A stretch of DNA of 64,000 bases from Rhodanobacter sp. PCA2 (GTDB lineage: Bacteria > Pseudomonadota > Gammaproteobacteria > Xanthomonadales > Rhodanobacteraceae), in contig NZ_NJIC01000001.1 of assembly GCF_013620825.1 (NCBI RefSeq), positions 1 to 64,000 on the forward strand, written 5' to 3'. The position numbers and the translations under genes are program-made. Under the pieces are notes generated by a model. That model ran no database searches and was not told the origin of the DNA. It worked only from the letters and a program-made list of their open reading frames with translations. Below are positions 9,106 to 18,851 of the stretch, one piece after another. The stretch's first letter is position 1. Every line of letters begins with the position of its first letter.

Positions 9106-9789
9106 TCCGCATCCGCACCATGTTCAGAGGACGCGCCTGCTGCGCGAGTCGGGCGACAGCAATGCACGTGCGCCAGAGATTTCATTTGAACCGGCTCCTG
9201 ACCCAGGCATGGCGGAGTAGCCATTCCAATCTCGCCACCCAACCTTCAGCGAACCTTTGAAACAAGCATCAGCCGGGGCATGGAACCCGCTGCATGCCCA
9301 CCGAGGCATGGAACCGCCCCGGCGTGGGTGTAACCGTGCCCTCGATGTACCCAGTTTCCCCCCGATGTGCGTCAGTTGTGCACCGCAGCGGCGTTTTGTC
9401 CCGCTCGATCCCGGGCTTCCACGGGCGCGAGGGATGTTCTTCGGCTCCATTCCCTTCCGCGGCGCCACGACAGCGACGTCTCCCGGGGCCGTGACGGCTC
9501 GTCGTGGCCGCATCGACGCAATCCACCCAGGACGAATGCTTCGTGTGTTGCGCGACGGCGTGGCGCGGCTTCTTGCTCCACTTCCTCGTCGCCCGGCAAC
9601 GGCTGCATCGTGCCGGGTTCGACGGCGATCACGATGCGCGTGCGGAATGGCTGCGGTGCGGGCGCGGCGGTGCGCATGGCGATGTCGTCGCCGTCGAAGA
9701 GTCCGGGGATGCGGGCCGAGGCGTCGAACCCGCCCATGCACGACGGGCAGCGGGGCTCACCGGCGCAATGGAGTGCTGCGGAATTGCCG
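9106..9789. other. 684-base stretch without a convincing gene
   Basis: No open frame here shows recognisable protein features. The stretch holds an inverted repeat GCCGGGGC/GCCCCGGC (9272-9279 and 9316-9323) enclosing two copies of GGCATGGAACC, and a fragment around 9588-9632 that nearly repeats the 3' end of the response-regulator gene at 10815-11492. It lies between the start of the ferric-reductase-like gene and the end of the formyltransferase, so it should contain the former's promoter, which I could not pinpoint. Confidence 0.5.
9588..9634 (-). pseudogene. Remnant matching the 3' end of a CrbR-like response-regulator gene
   Basis: Read on the minus strand this stretch encodes VEPGTMQPLPGDEEVE, against VEPGAMQPLPEDEEAE at the very C-terminus of the regulator at 10815-11492. 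The nucleotide match extends over about 45 bases with only a few differences, then stops. No receiver or helix-turn-helix sequence accompanies it. It therefore looks like the broken tail of a second copy rather than a gene, but the match is short. Confidence 0.45.
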
Positions 9790-10494
9790 TCAGGCGCCGC
9801 GCCTTTTCGCTTGCCCCGGTCTCCCGTATTTCTCCACGTAATCCGAAAACCGGTGGGCAAGTTCCCTTTCCTTGCCCAGCGGCATTCGCCGCATGGGCTC
9901 GCCCGTTTCGATGTGCTCGAACGGGTTCTGCGGATGGTCCAGGAACTCGGTGATGCGGGACATGCAATCGATCTCGTTGTCGTAGTGGCGACGCGCCAGC
10001 GTGGCCAGACTGTCCGACACGTAGACATTCGTGGGGATGACCGAAATGATCTCGCCTGCATCGACCTCGGCATCGATGTAGTGCAGCGTGATGCCCAGGG
10101 GTTTCATCCCGTACAGCGCCCACTTGAATGCATCCAGGCCGCGGCACGCGGGAATGATGCCGGGATGGCAGTTGATGATCTTCTTTCCCCGGACGCATCC
10201 GGGCGACAGCACGCCCGCTCCCAGGATCAGGTACACATCGCAGGCGTCGTCGATGTCCCGGTCGCTCGCGCATTCGACGTACGGGATGCCGTGCTTTTCG
10301 GCCATGGCCTGCGGGGCCACCGCGGCCGACTGGTCCGGGCGATGGTCGAACAGCGTCTCCCGGCGTTTTCTCGGCGTGAAGGGCAGCGCGTACATCCTGA
10401 GCCCGAAGTCCTGCTGCAGGATCCGCTGCAGCACCTGTTCCGTTTTCAGGTGCGGGCAGTGGTAGGTGACCAGTCCGACCGTCTTGAGCTGCAT
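9790..10494 (-). CDS. Formyltransferase-family protein
   Basis: 234 residues beginning MQLKTVGLVTYHCPHLK, with an AAAGGAGA ribosome site just upstream of this ATG. The central part has the formyltransferase N-terminal fold signatures: LILGAGVLSPGC, NCHPGIIPACRGLDAF (the His of the active site) and GITLHYIDAEVDAGEII (the essential Asp). These match the GART/methionyl-tRNA formyltransferase superfamily, which moves a formyl group from 10-formyltetrahydrofolate. It lacks the C-terminal domain of Fmt and differs from PurN, so the acceptor is unknown; sugar-amine formylation is one possibility. It is flanked by gaps on both sides and appears to be transcribed alone. Confidence 0.75.
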   Translation of the reverse strand: MQLKTVGLVTYHCPHLKTEQVLQRILQQDFGLRMYALPFTPRKRRETLFDHRPDQSAAVAPQAMAEKHGIPYVECASDRDIDDACDVYLILGAGVLSPGCVRGKKIINCHPGIIPACRGLDAFKWALYGMKPLGITLHYIDAEVDAGEIISVIPTNVYVSDSLATLARRHYDNEIDCMSRITEFLDHPQNPFEHIETGEPMRRMPLGKERELAHRFSDYVEKYGRPGQAKRRGA

Positions 10495-10814
10495 GTGCGT
10501 GTCTCCTTTCACTGGTGACCGATGCCTGGCGGACCCCTGACGGGACGTGTGCGGCGATGCTCCGGCATCATCGTCCCGTGGCGGACAGGTGTTGCCCCTT
10601 GTCCGCACATGCGCGCGGGCAAGCCGCTTGGCATCTCACATGAAAGGATGTCGCTGTTTGGTATACACCGCGGGCTCGCGGGGTGCGGGCCCCGGCGATC
10701 CGGCCCCGGGTGGCGTGCGACCAAGGCGGTCTGGCGGCAAGGATCGGCTCCCGCTGCATTGCGCAGGGATCGCGCGCGACGGCGTTGCCTGCTGCATCGA
10801 CGATGCAACGGGCC
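10495..10814. other. 320-base intergenic stretch with hairpins
   Basis: No gene is evident. Two inverted repeats stand out: GCGGACA/TGTCCGC (10581-10587, 10600-10606), and TGCATCG-A-CGATGCA (10793-10807), which sits immediately after the stop codon of the minus-strand response regulator and may act as a weak terminator for it. The promoter of the formyltransferase should also lie in this stretch. Confidence 0.45.
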
Positions 10815-11492
10815 TCACTCCGCCTCCTCGTCCTCCGGCAGCGGCTGCATCGCGCCGGGTTCGACGGCGAGCTGGCTGGCGGCCAGCGCCACCTGCGTGC
10901 GGTTGTTGACGCCCAGCTTGCGCATGATGGCGGTCATGTGCGCCTTCACGGTGGCTTCGGAGACGCCCAGTTCCCAGGCGATCTGCTTGTTGAGCAGGCC
11001 TTCGGCGATCATGGTGAGCACGCGGAACTGCTGCGGGGTGAGCGCGGCGACGCGGGCGGCGATGTCGGCTTCGCCAGGCTTGAGTTCGGCGCTGCCGCCG
11101 ACCAGGTGCGGCGGCAGCCAGACGTCGCCGTCGAGCACGGCGCGGATCGCGCGGACGATGTCCTCGCCGGCCGTGGATTTCGGGATGTAGGCGGCGGCGC
11201 CGTGGGCCAGCGCGCGCCGCGCGACCTGGGCTTCCTCGTGGCCGGAGACCACGATGGTGGGCAGGCCGGGGTACTGGCCGCGGATGTGCGCCAGCGCGGA
11301 GTAGCCGCGGGCACCGGGCATGTGCAGGTCCAGCAGCAGCAGGTCGGCGTCGGGATACTGCTCGATCAGCGTGTACAGGCCATGCACGCTTTCCGCGGTG
11401 CGCACCTGCGCCTGCGGCAACGCGGCGAGCACGGCGCGCTGCAGGGCGTCGCGGAACAGCGGATGGTCGTCGGCGATCAGGATGTCGGGCAT
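10815..11492 (-). CDS. crbR: LuxR-family response regulator (CrbR/ErdR type)
   Basis: 225 residues. The N-terminal receiver domain has the acidic pair in LIADDHPLF, the phospho-acceptor Asp55 (LLLLDLHMPG), a switch Ser (VVSGHEE) and Lys (YIPKSTAG). A LuxR helix-turn-helix follows at about 150-215 (LTPQQFRVL, EGLLNKQIAWELGVSEATVKAHM). It is co-directional with acetyl-CoA synthetase, which ends 98 bases upstream of its start with a repeat in between. A regulator of this type next to acs, and a symporter-type hybrid kinase nearby, is the CrbS/CrbR (MxtR/ErdR) acetate-switch arrangement of Vibrio and Pseudomonas. The partner assignment is inference; the domain call is firm. Confidence 0.87.
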   Translation of the reverse strand: MPDILIADDHPLFRDALQRAVLAALPQAQVRTAESVHGLYTLIEQYPDADLLLLDLHMPGARGYSALAHIRGQYPGLPTIVVSGHEEAQVARRALAHGAAAYIPKSTAGEDIVRAIRAVLDGDVWLPPHLVGGSAELKPGEADIAARVAALTPQQFRVLTMIAEGLLNKQIAWELGVSEATVKAHMTAIMRKLGVNNRTQVALAASQLAVEPGAMQPLPEDEEAE

Positions 11493-11502
11493 GGCGTGCT
11501 GT

Positions 11503-11584
11503 CCGTCACCCCGGCGAAAGCCGGGGTCCAGTGTCTTGCGTCCGGGGAGCGCTGGATTCCGGCCTTCGCCGGAACGACGAAGTG
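11503..11584. repeat. Dispersed REP-like double-hairpin repeat
   Basis: Two perfect hairpins lie about 30 bases apart: CCCCGGC-GAAA-GCCGGGG at 11509-11526 and TTCCGGC-CTTC-GCCGGAA at 11557-11574. They are bounded by CGTCACC and its partner near AACGACGA and contain TCCAGTG and CTGGATT. A related copy lies at 61914-62086. Repeats of this layout are common between genes of Xanthomonadaceae. Lying between acs and the regulator, it may affect mRNA stability. Confidence 0.8.
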
Positions 11585-11589
11585 GGGAG

Positions 11590-13530
<1,941 letters not shown>

Positions 13531-13642
13531 GCGGGTCTCCTGCTGACGAGGTCGTGGGGGCGGGATGCGGAGCCTGGCGCGAACGGCGCGGGCCTGGCTT
13601 CGAGTGTAGCGGCGTCGTCGGGGCGTCGAGGAGCGGGACGTA

Positions 13643-13682
13643 TCGACTTTGGTCGAGACAAGACCATCGGCGAATAGTCTTG
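13643..13682. promoter_or_regulatory. Palindromes between acs and the porin gene
   Basis: The 204-base divergent region holds a perfect TCGAC-TTTG-GTCGA repeat (13643-13656), a spaced repeat CAAGAC-N12-GTCTTG (13659-13682) and, nearer the porin, the palindrome GAGCATGCTC (about 13695-13704). LuxR-type regulators bind inverted repeats, so these are candidate sites for the CrbR-like protein. I could not assign clear -35/-10 boxes. Confidence 0.45.
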
Positions 13683-13734
13683 CGATCGATCGAATGAGCA
13701 TGCTCGACCCACAGTCCGCCCTGGGGAACGCCTC

Positions 13735-15129
13735 ATGAGATCGACACTTGTCCGTCGGGTGCGCCGGCCGCTGGCGCTCGGGATCGCCTGCGCACTCGCA
13801 CTGCCGCTGGCCGCGCAGGCCCAGACCGCCACCGCCGCACGCGAGCAGCAACTGGAGCAGCGCGTGGACCAGCTGGAACAGGAACTGGCCCAGCTCAAGG
13901 CGATGATCCAGGCGCAGAAGCAGCAGCAGGCGGCGCAGCCCGCGCCGGCGGCGCCCGCGCAGAACGTCGCCGCCGCGCCGGCCGCCGCTTCCAAGCCGGT
14001 GTTCAGCAGCGCGCCGGGCGTGTCGGTGGCCTTGCACGGCTTCGTCAGCGCCAGCGCCTTCAGCCAGAACAAGAGCTTCACCTTCGGCAACGGCACCAAC
14101 GCGGAATTCCCGGTGCCCGGCTCCAAGGGTTCGCTGAGCGGCATGGACGTGCGCAACTCGCGCTTCTGGCTGGATTTCAGCGGCGCCAAGTTCGCCGGCG
14201 ACTGGGTCGGCGGCGGCCGCATCGAGATGGACTTCTTCGGCGGCTTCAACGGCACCGGCGCGTACAGCCAGCAGCAGCCCACGCCGCGCCTGCGCCAGGC
14301 CTACATGGACATCACCAATCCGCTCACCGGCACCACCGTGCGCGTGGGCCAGCAGTGGGAGTTGATGTTCCCGCTGGACAACGTCCCGGACTCGCTCTCG
14401 CACATCGCGTTCCCGCTGGGCTTCGGCTCCGGCATGGTGGGCTGGCGTTTCCCCGGCGTGGTGGTGATGCAGGACCTCAACCACGGCAGCGACGGCGCCA
14501 AGTGGCGGCTGGACCTGGGCGCGTTCGAAGGCCACTGGAGCGGCCCGGGCGACAACGTGAACTACCTCACCGCGGGCAATGCGGGCTTCCGTCCGCAGCT
14601 GGAAGCGCGCCTGCGCGTGGCCGACAAGGACTGGGTCGCCTACGCCGCGGCGCACTACAGCGAGGTGAACCTCAAGGGCGTGGGCGACACCGTGGCTGCG
14701 CCGATCAAGGACAAGGTCAAGAGCGTGGGCTACGAGGTGGGCGGCGCCTGGACGCCCGGCCCATGGGTGTTCAAGGGCCTGCTCTACACCGGCAACGGCC
14801 TGGGCCAGATCTTCGGCGCGCTGGCGCAGTTCGGCGACATCTCCGAGAGCGGCGGCTACGTGCAGGCCGGCTACAAGTTCACCCCGAACTGGAGCGTGTA
14901 CGCGTTCTACGGCATGGCCAAGCCCGATCGCAACGACGTGCTGCGCTGGATCGGCGCCGCCGGCCGCCTGAAGAGCCAGCAGTCCGCGCTGAGCGTGCAG
15001 TACGCCGCCGGGGCGTATGCGCTGAGCGCGGAGTGGATGCACGACAAGCTGGATTCGGCGAATGGCGCCGCGGCCACCCGCACCACTACCGGCAACCAGG
15101 TGAGCCTCAACGGCATTTACAAGTTCTAG
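13735..15129 (+). CDS. DcaP-like trimeric outer-membrane porin
   Basis: 464 residues. A signal peptide ends at LPLAAQAQ and is followed by a coiled coil of heptad-like [17 protein letters not shown] repeats and a Pro/Ala linker, then a beta-barrel region rich in alternating aromatic residues that ends in the outer-membrane-type [10 protein letters not shown] short N-terminal coiled coil preceding the barrel is typical of DcaP-family porins, which form trimers and take up dicarboxylates and similar anions (known for the family). Divergent from acs and followed by an MHS transporter, it may admit the same carboxylate substrate. Substrate is inference. Confidence 0.78.
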   Translation: MRSTLVRRVRRPLALGIACALALPLAAQAQTATAAREQQLEQRVDQLEQELAQLKAMIQAQKQQQAAQPAPAAPAQNVAAAPAAASKPVFSSAPGVSVALHGFVSASAFSQNKSFTFGNGTNAEFPVPGSKGSLSGMDVRNSRFWLDFSGAKFAGDWVGGGRIEMDFFGGFNGTGAYSQQQPTPRLRQAYMDITNPLTGTTVRVGQQWELMFPLDNVPDSLSHIAFPLGFGSGMVGWRFPGVVVMQDLNHGSDGAKWRLDLGAFEGHWSGPGDNVNYLTAGNAGFRPQLEARLRVADKDWVAYAAAHYSEVNLKGVGDTVAAPIKDKVKSVGYEVGGAWTPGPWVFKGLLYTGNGLGQIFGALAQFGDISESGGYVQAGYKFTPNWSVYAFYGMAKPDRNDVLRWIGAAGRLKSQQSALSVQYAAGAYALSAEWMHDKLDSANGAAATRTTTGNQVSLNGIYKF

Positions 15130-15139
15130 GCCAGTCGAC

Positions 15140-15154
15140 GGCCCCGCAGGGGCC
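15140..15154 (+). terminator. Possible hairpin after the porin gene
   Basis: GGCCCC-GCA-GGGGCC begins 10 bases after the porin stop codon. It lacks a T-run, so it may be a 3' stabilising hairpin or a weak terminator ahead of the transporter gene. The rest of the 270-base gap shows no gene. Confidence 0.35.
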
Positions 15155-15399
15155 ATCGCGGGAAGCGCAGCGGCGCAGCCGGCTGCGTGTAGCGCCGGCC
15201 CGGAAGCGTGGCGCGAGCGATACGGAAGGAAACGGTTTCAAGGCCACTGCGGGGCGCGGGGCGGGGGTTCCGCGCCAGCCGCAGCGGCATGCCGCGGTCG
15301 CCGTCCGGCGGCAGCAAACCATGCGCTCCGCCGTCGGCGGTTCACATCGACCAATGGCCGTTCCGCGGGGGGCGGCCATCCACAGCAAACGGAGGGGAT

Positions 15400-17064
15400 A
15401 TGGCCACCACCATCGACGCCATCGGGAAATCCGCTGACGGACTGGATGTCAGCCACCGGCGGGTGATCCTGGCATCCAGCCTCGGCACCGTGTTCGAGTG
15501 GTACGACTTCTACCTGTACGGTTCGCTGGCCGTGATCATCGGCCACCAGTTCTTCTCCGGATTGAACGAGGCCAGCCAGCTGGTGTTCGCGCTGCTGGCG
15601 TTCGCCGCCGGCTTCGCGGTGCGCCCGTTCGGCGCGCTGGTGTTCGGCCGCGTGGGCGATCTGGTCGGGCGCAAGTACACCTTCCTCATCACCATCGTGA
15701 TCATGGGCCTGTCCACCTTCTTCGTGGGCCTGCTGCCCAGCTACAAATCGATCGGCGTCGCCGCGCCGGTGATCCTGATCGCCTTGCGCATGCTGCAGGG
15801 CCTGGCGCTGGGCGGCGAATACGGCGGTGCGGCGACCTACGTGGCCGAGCATGCGCCGGACGGCAAGCGCGGGCTGTACACCAGCTTCATCCAGATCACC
15901 GCCACCTTCGGCCTGTTCCTCTCGCTGCTCATCATCCTGGGCTGCAAGTGGCTGGTGGGCGACAAGTTCGACGACTGGGGCTGGCGCATTCCGTTCCTGC
16001 TGTCCTCGCTGCTGCTGGCGGTGTCGGTGTACATCCGCATGCAGCTGCACGAGTCGCCGGTGTTCAAGCAGATGAAGGAGGAGGGCAAGACCTCGAAGGC
16101 GCCGCTCACCGAATCCTTCGCGCGCTGGAGCAACCTCAAGGTGGTGATCCTCGCGTTGCTGGGCGCCACCGCCGGCCAGGCCGTGGTGTGGTACTGCGGC
16201 CAGTTCTACGCGATGTACTTCCTCGGCAGCACGCTGAAGATCGACGCCACCACCACGCAGCTGCTGATCGCCGGCGCGCTGCTGATCGGCACGCCGTTCT
16301 TCGTGGTGTTCGGCTGGCTGTCGGACAAGGTGGGGCGCAAGCCGGTGGTGCTGGCCGGCTGCCTGCTGGCCGCGCTCACCTACTTCCCGATCTTCAAGGC
16401 GATCACCCACTACGCCAATCCGGCGGTGGAGGCGGCAGGCCGTTCCGCGCCGGTCACCGTGATCGCCGACCCGGCGAACTGCGCGCTGCAGATCAACCTC
16501 ACCGGCACGCAGAGCTACACCAGTTCCTGCGACGTGGCGAAGAGCTATCTCGCCAAGCGTGGCGTGCCCTACACCAACGTCGCGGCGCCTGCCGGGGAAG
16601 TGGCCAAGGTGAGCGTGGGCGGGCAGAGCTTCGTGTCGTTCGAAGGCACCGGCCTCGCCAAGGCGGATTTCGGCGCCCGCAGCGGCGACTTCGGCAAGAC
16701 CGTGGGCGCGGCACTGGACCAGGCCGGCTATCCGGCCAAGGCCGATCCGTCCAAGATCAACTACCCGATGCTGCTGCTGATGCTGACCCTCCTGGTGATC
16801 TACGTGACGATGGTCTACGGGCCGATCGCCGCGTGGCTGGTGGAGATGTTCCCCACCCGCATCCGCTACACCTCGATGAGCCTGCCGTACCACATCGGCA
16901 ACGGCTGGTTCGGCGGCTTCCTGCCCTCGGTATCGTTCGGCATCGTGGCGCTCACCGGCAACATCTACTCCGGCCTGTGGTATCCCGTGGTGATCGCGAT
17001 GATGACCTTCGTGATCGGCCTGCTGTTCGTGCGCGAGACCAAGGACGTGGACATCAGCGCCTGA
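15400..17064 (+). CDS. MFS transporter, metabolite:H+ symporter (MHS) family
   Basis: 554 residues. The start at MATTIDAIGKS is set by a GGAGGGG site 2 bases upstream; the frame is open further 5'. The N-terminus (SLGTVFEWYDFYLYGSLA), FGRVGDLVGRKYTFL, GGEYGGAATYVAEH and LSDKVGRKP are MHS/ProP/ShiA-type signatures. About 110 residues are inserted after the helix AGCLLAALTYFPIF, before YPMLLLMLTLLVIY; by MFS topology this loop faces the periplasm, and it contains two Cys. It follows the DcaP-like porin and, with acs divergent, probably imports a carboxylate. The exact substrate is not known. Confidence 0.88.
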   Translation: MATTIDAIGKSADGLDVSHRRVILASSLGTVFEWYDFYLYGSLAVIIGHQFFSGLNEASQLVFALLAFAAGFAVRPFGALVFGRVGDLVGRKYTFLITIVIMGLSTFFVGLLPSYKSIGVAAPVILIALRMLQGLALGGEYGGAATYVAEHAPDGKRGLYTSFIQITATFGLFLSLLIILGCKWLVGDKFDDWGWRIPFLLSSLLLAVSVYIRMQLHESPVFKQMKEEGKTSKAPLTESFARWSNLKVVILALLGATAGQAVVWYCGQFYAMYFLGSTLKIDATTTQLLIAGALLIGTPFFVVFGWLSDKVGRKPVVLAGCLLAALTYFPIFKAITHYANPAVEAAGRSAPVTVIADPANCALQINLTGTQSYTSSCDVAKSYLAKRGVPYTNVAAPAGEVAKVSVGGQSFVSFEGTGLAKADFGARSGDFGKTVGAALDQAGYPAKADPSKINYPMLLLMLTLLVIYVTMVYGPIAAWLVEMFPTRIRYTSMSLPYHIGNGWFGGFLPSVSFGIVALTGNIYSGLWYPVVIAMMTFVIGLLFVRETKDVDISA

Positions 17065-17082
17065 TCCGGCGGCATGGCCAGG

Positions 17083-17118
17083 ACGAAGACGCGGCGGCGC
17101 GAGTCGCCGCGTCTTCGT
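17083..17118 (+). terminator. Strong stem-loop after the MHS transporter
   Basis: Perfect 14-base arms ACGAAGACGCGGCG and CGCCGCGTCTTCGT with an 8-base loop, 19 bases after the stop codon. It is followed by TCGTG rather than a T-run, so termination is likely but not textbook. Confidence 0.7.
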
Positions 17119-17161
17119 TCGTGTCGCGCGGACTGAGATCGCCGCGCGGCACACTCCGCGG

Positions 17162-18253
17162 ATGCACGAGCCGGGCCATCCAGCGCAAGCGATCAAGGGC
17201 CGCGGCGCCGCTTCCAATCCGGAGGGGCGCTTCGAGTCCATCCGCCACCACGCGGAGGACGACGGCTGGCAGGGTGCGTTGCTGGACGAAACAGCGCCGC
17301 GCCCGCGCACCGAGGTCACCGACGAACGCGTGCGCAGCGTCATTACCCGCAACGACTCGCCCGACATCGCCTTCGAGCAGGCGATGAATCCGTACCGCGG
17401 TTGCGAGCACGGCTGCATCTACTGTTTCGCGCGGCCCAGCCACAGCTACCTCAACCTGTCGCCGGGGCTGGATTTCGAGACGAAGATCCGCGCCAAGGGC
17501 AACCTCGCCGAGGTGCTGCGCGCGGAACTGGCGAAACCGGGCTACGTGCCGAAGCCGATCAACATCGGCAGCAACACCGATCCCTACCAGCCGGTCGAGA
17601 AACGCTGGCGGCTCACCCGCGCCGCGCTGGACGTGCTGGCCGAGTGCCACCACCCCTGCACCATCGTCACCAAGAACGCGCTGGTGGAACGCGATCTCGA
17701 CCTGCTCGCGGCGATGGCGCGCGAAAAGCTGGTGCAGGTGTTCGTCTCGGTGAATTCGCTGGACAACCGGCTCGCCGCGAAACTGGAGCCGCGCGCCAGC
17801 GCGCCGCATCGCCGGCTGCAGGCGATCGCCGCGCTTGCCGGGGCCGGCGTGCCGGTGGGCGTGCTGGTGGCGCCGATCATTCCCGCGCTGAACGACAAGG
17901 ACATGGAAGCCGTGCTCGAACGCGCCTGCGACGCCGGCGCGCGCTGCGCCGGCTACACCGTGCTGCGCCTGCCGTGGGAGCTGAAGCAGCTGTTCCGCGA
18001 ATGGCTGGCGCTGCACGCGCCGCAGCGCGCCGAACACGTGATGAGCCTGGTGCAGCAGATGAACGGCGGTCGCGACTACGACAGCAACTTCGCCACCCGC
18101 ATGCGCGGGCAGGGCGTGTTCGCGGAGTTGCTGCGCAAGCGCTTCGAGATCGCCTGCCGCCGGCACGGTTTCGGCCGCGCGCGCGAACTGCGGCTCGACG
18201 CCTCGCGCTTCGTGCCGCCGCGCAAACCGTCGCCGCAGGGCGAATTGTTCTGA
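17162..18253 (+). CDS. PA0069-family radical SAM protein
   Basis: 363 residues. The radical SAM cluster motif is clear as NPYRGCEHGCIYCFARPSH (CxxxCxxC), followed by INIGSNTDPYQPVEK and VTKNALVERDLDLL, as in the PA0069/SplB-like branch. These proteins cleave S-adenosylmethionine with a [4Fe-4S] cluster to make a radical; the PA0069 family is widespread in proteobacteria but its substrate is not established. The next gene is convergent with only 4 bases between stop codons. Confidence 0.9.
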   Translation: MHEPGHPAQAIKGRGAASNPEGRFESIRHHAEDDGWQGALLDETAPRPRTEVTDERVRSVITRNDSPDIAFEQAMNPYRGCEHGCIYCFARPSHSYLNLSPGLDFETKIRAKGNLAEVLRAELAKPGYVPKPINIGSNTDPYQPVEKRWRLTRAALDVLAECHHPCTIVTKNALVERDLDLLAAMAREKLVQVFVSVNSLDNRLAAKLEPRASAPHRRLQAIAALAGAGVPVGVLVAPIIPALNDKDMEAVLERACDAGARCAGYTVLRLPWELKQLFREWLALHAPQRAEHVMSLVQQMNGGRDYDSNFATRMRGQGVFAELLRKRFEIACRRHGFGRARELRLDASRFVPPRKPSPQGELF

Positions 18254-18257
18254 TCGC

Positions 18258-18851
18258 TCAGACGCGCTCGACGCCGCGGTAAAAGCGCTTGTGCGCCAGC
18301 GCCAGCATCGCCTCGTCCTCGTGCGTGTCGCCGTAGGCATGGCACTGCGCGTAGGCGGCGAGGTCGTAGCGCTCGCGCACGCGGCGCGCCTTTTCCTCGC
18401 CCACGCATTGCGCACCGCAGTAGCCGCCGGTGAGGCGCCCGTCGCGGGTTTCCAGGATCGAGCACACCAGCTCCAGGCCGTGCTGCCGGCTCCATGGCGC
18501 GAGGTAGGCATCCAGTCCGCCGGAAACCAGCACCACCTTGTCGCCCTGCGACTGGTGCCACGCGATGCGCCGCATCGCCTCGGGGCGCAGCACGCCGGGC
18601 AGGAATTCGGCGGCGAAGCGCTCGCCAGCGGCGCGTACGTGTTCGGCTGATGCACCGCGCAGGCCGAAAGCCACGACGGACTTGCGGATGCGCATGCCGG
18701 ATACGAGGCCGAGCTTGTAGCCCGCCAGCATCGGCGCGAACAGGGGCACGCCCGCTGCGCGTCGCAGCGGGCTCACCGCGCAGCGGATGAAGTCGCCGAA
18801 GGTTTCGCGGGTGGTGATGGTGCCGTCGAAGTCGAAGAGCGCGAGATTCAT
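18258..18851 (-). CDS. HAD-IB family phosphatase (phosphoserine-phosphatase-like)
   Basis: 197 residues with all HAD motifs: motif I FDFDGTITT with nucleophile and acid Asp, motif II VLVSGGLDAYL, a Lys in GEEKARR, and motif IV YGDTHEDEAML. A helical cap lies between motifs I and II. HAD-IB enzymes remove phosphate from small molecules such as phosphoserine or phosphorylated polar lipids. Its ATG overlaps the stop of the upstream HipA-like kinase by 4 bases, so the two are translationally coupled. Whether it acts on the kinase's product or on a free metabolite is unknown. Confidence 0.85.
   Translation of the reverse strand: MNLALFDFDGTITTRETFGDFIRCAVSPLRRAAGVPLFAPMLAGYKLGLVSGMRIRKSVVAFGLRGASAEHVRAAGERFAAEFLPGVLRPEAMRRIAWHQSQGDKVVLVSGGLDAYLAPWSRQHGLELVCSILETRDGRLTGGYCGAQCVGEEKARRVRERYDLAAYAQCHAYGDTHEDEAMLALAHKRFYRGVERV

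Noticed and set aside
9257-10518. Plus-strand open frames between the ferric-reductase-like and regulator genes
   Set aside because: They lie opposite the formyltransferase or in the gap, and their translations show no domain and biased composition.
13531-15156. Upstream extension of the acs frame to 1188 codons
   Set aside because: The added part lies opposite the porin gene and has no Acs homology; the ATG at 13530 has a good ribosome site and gives the normal protein length.
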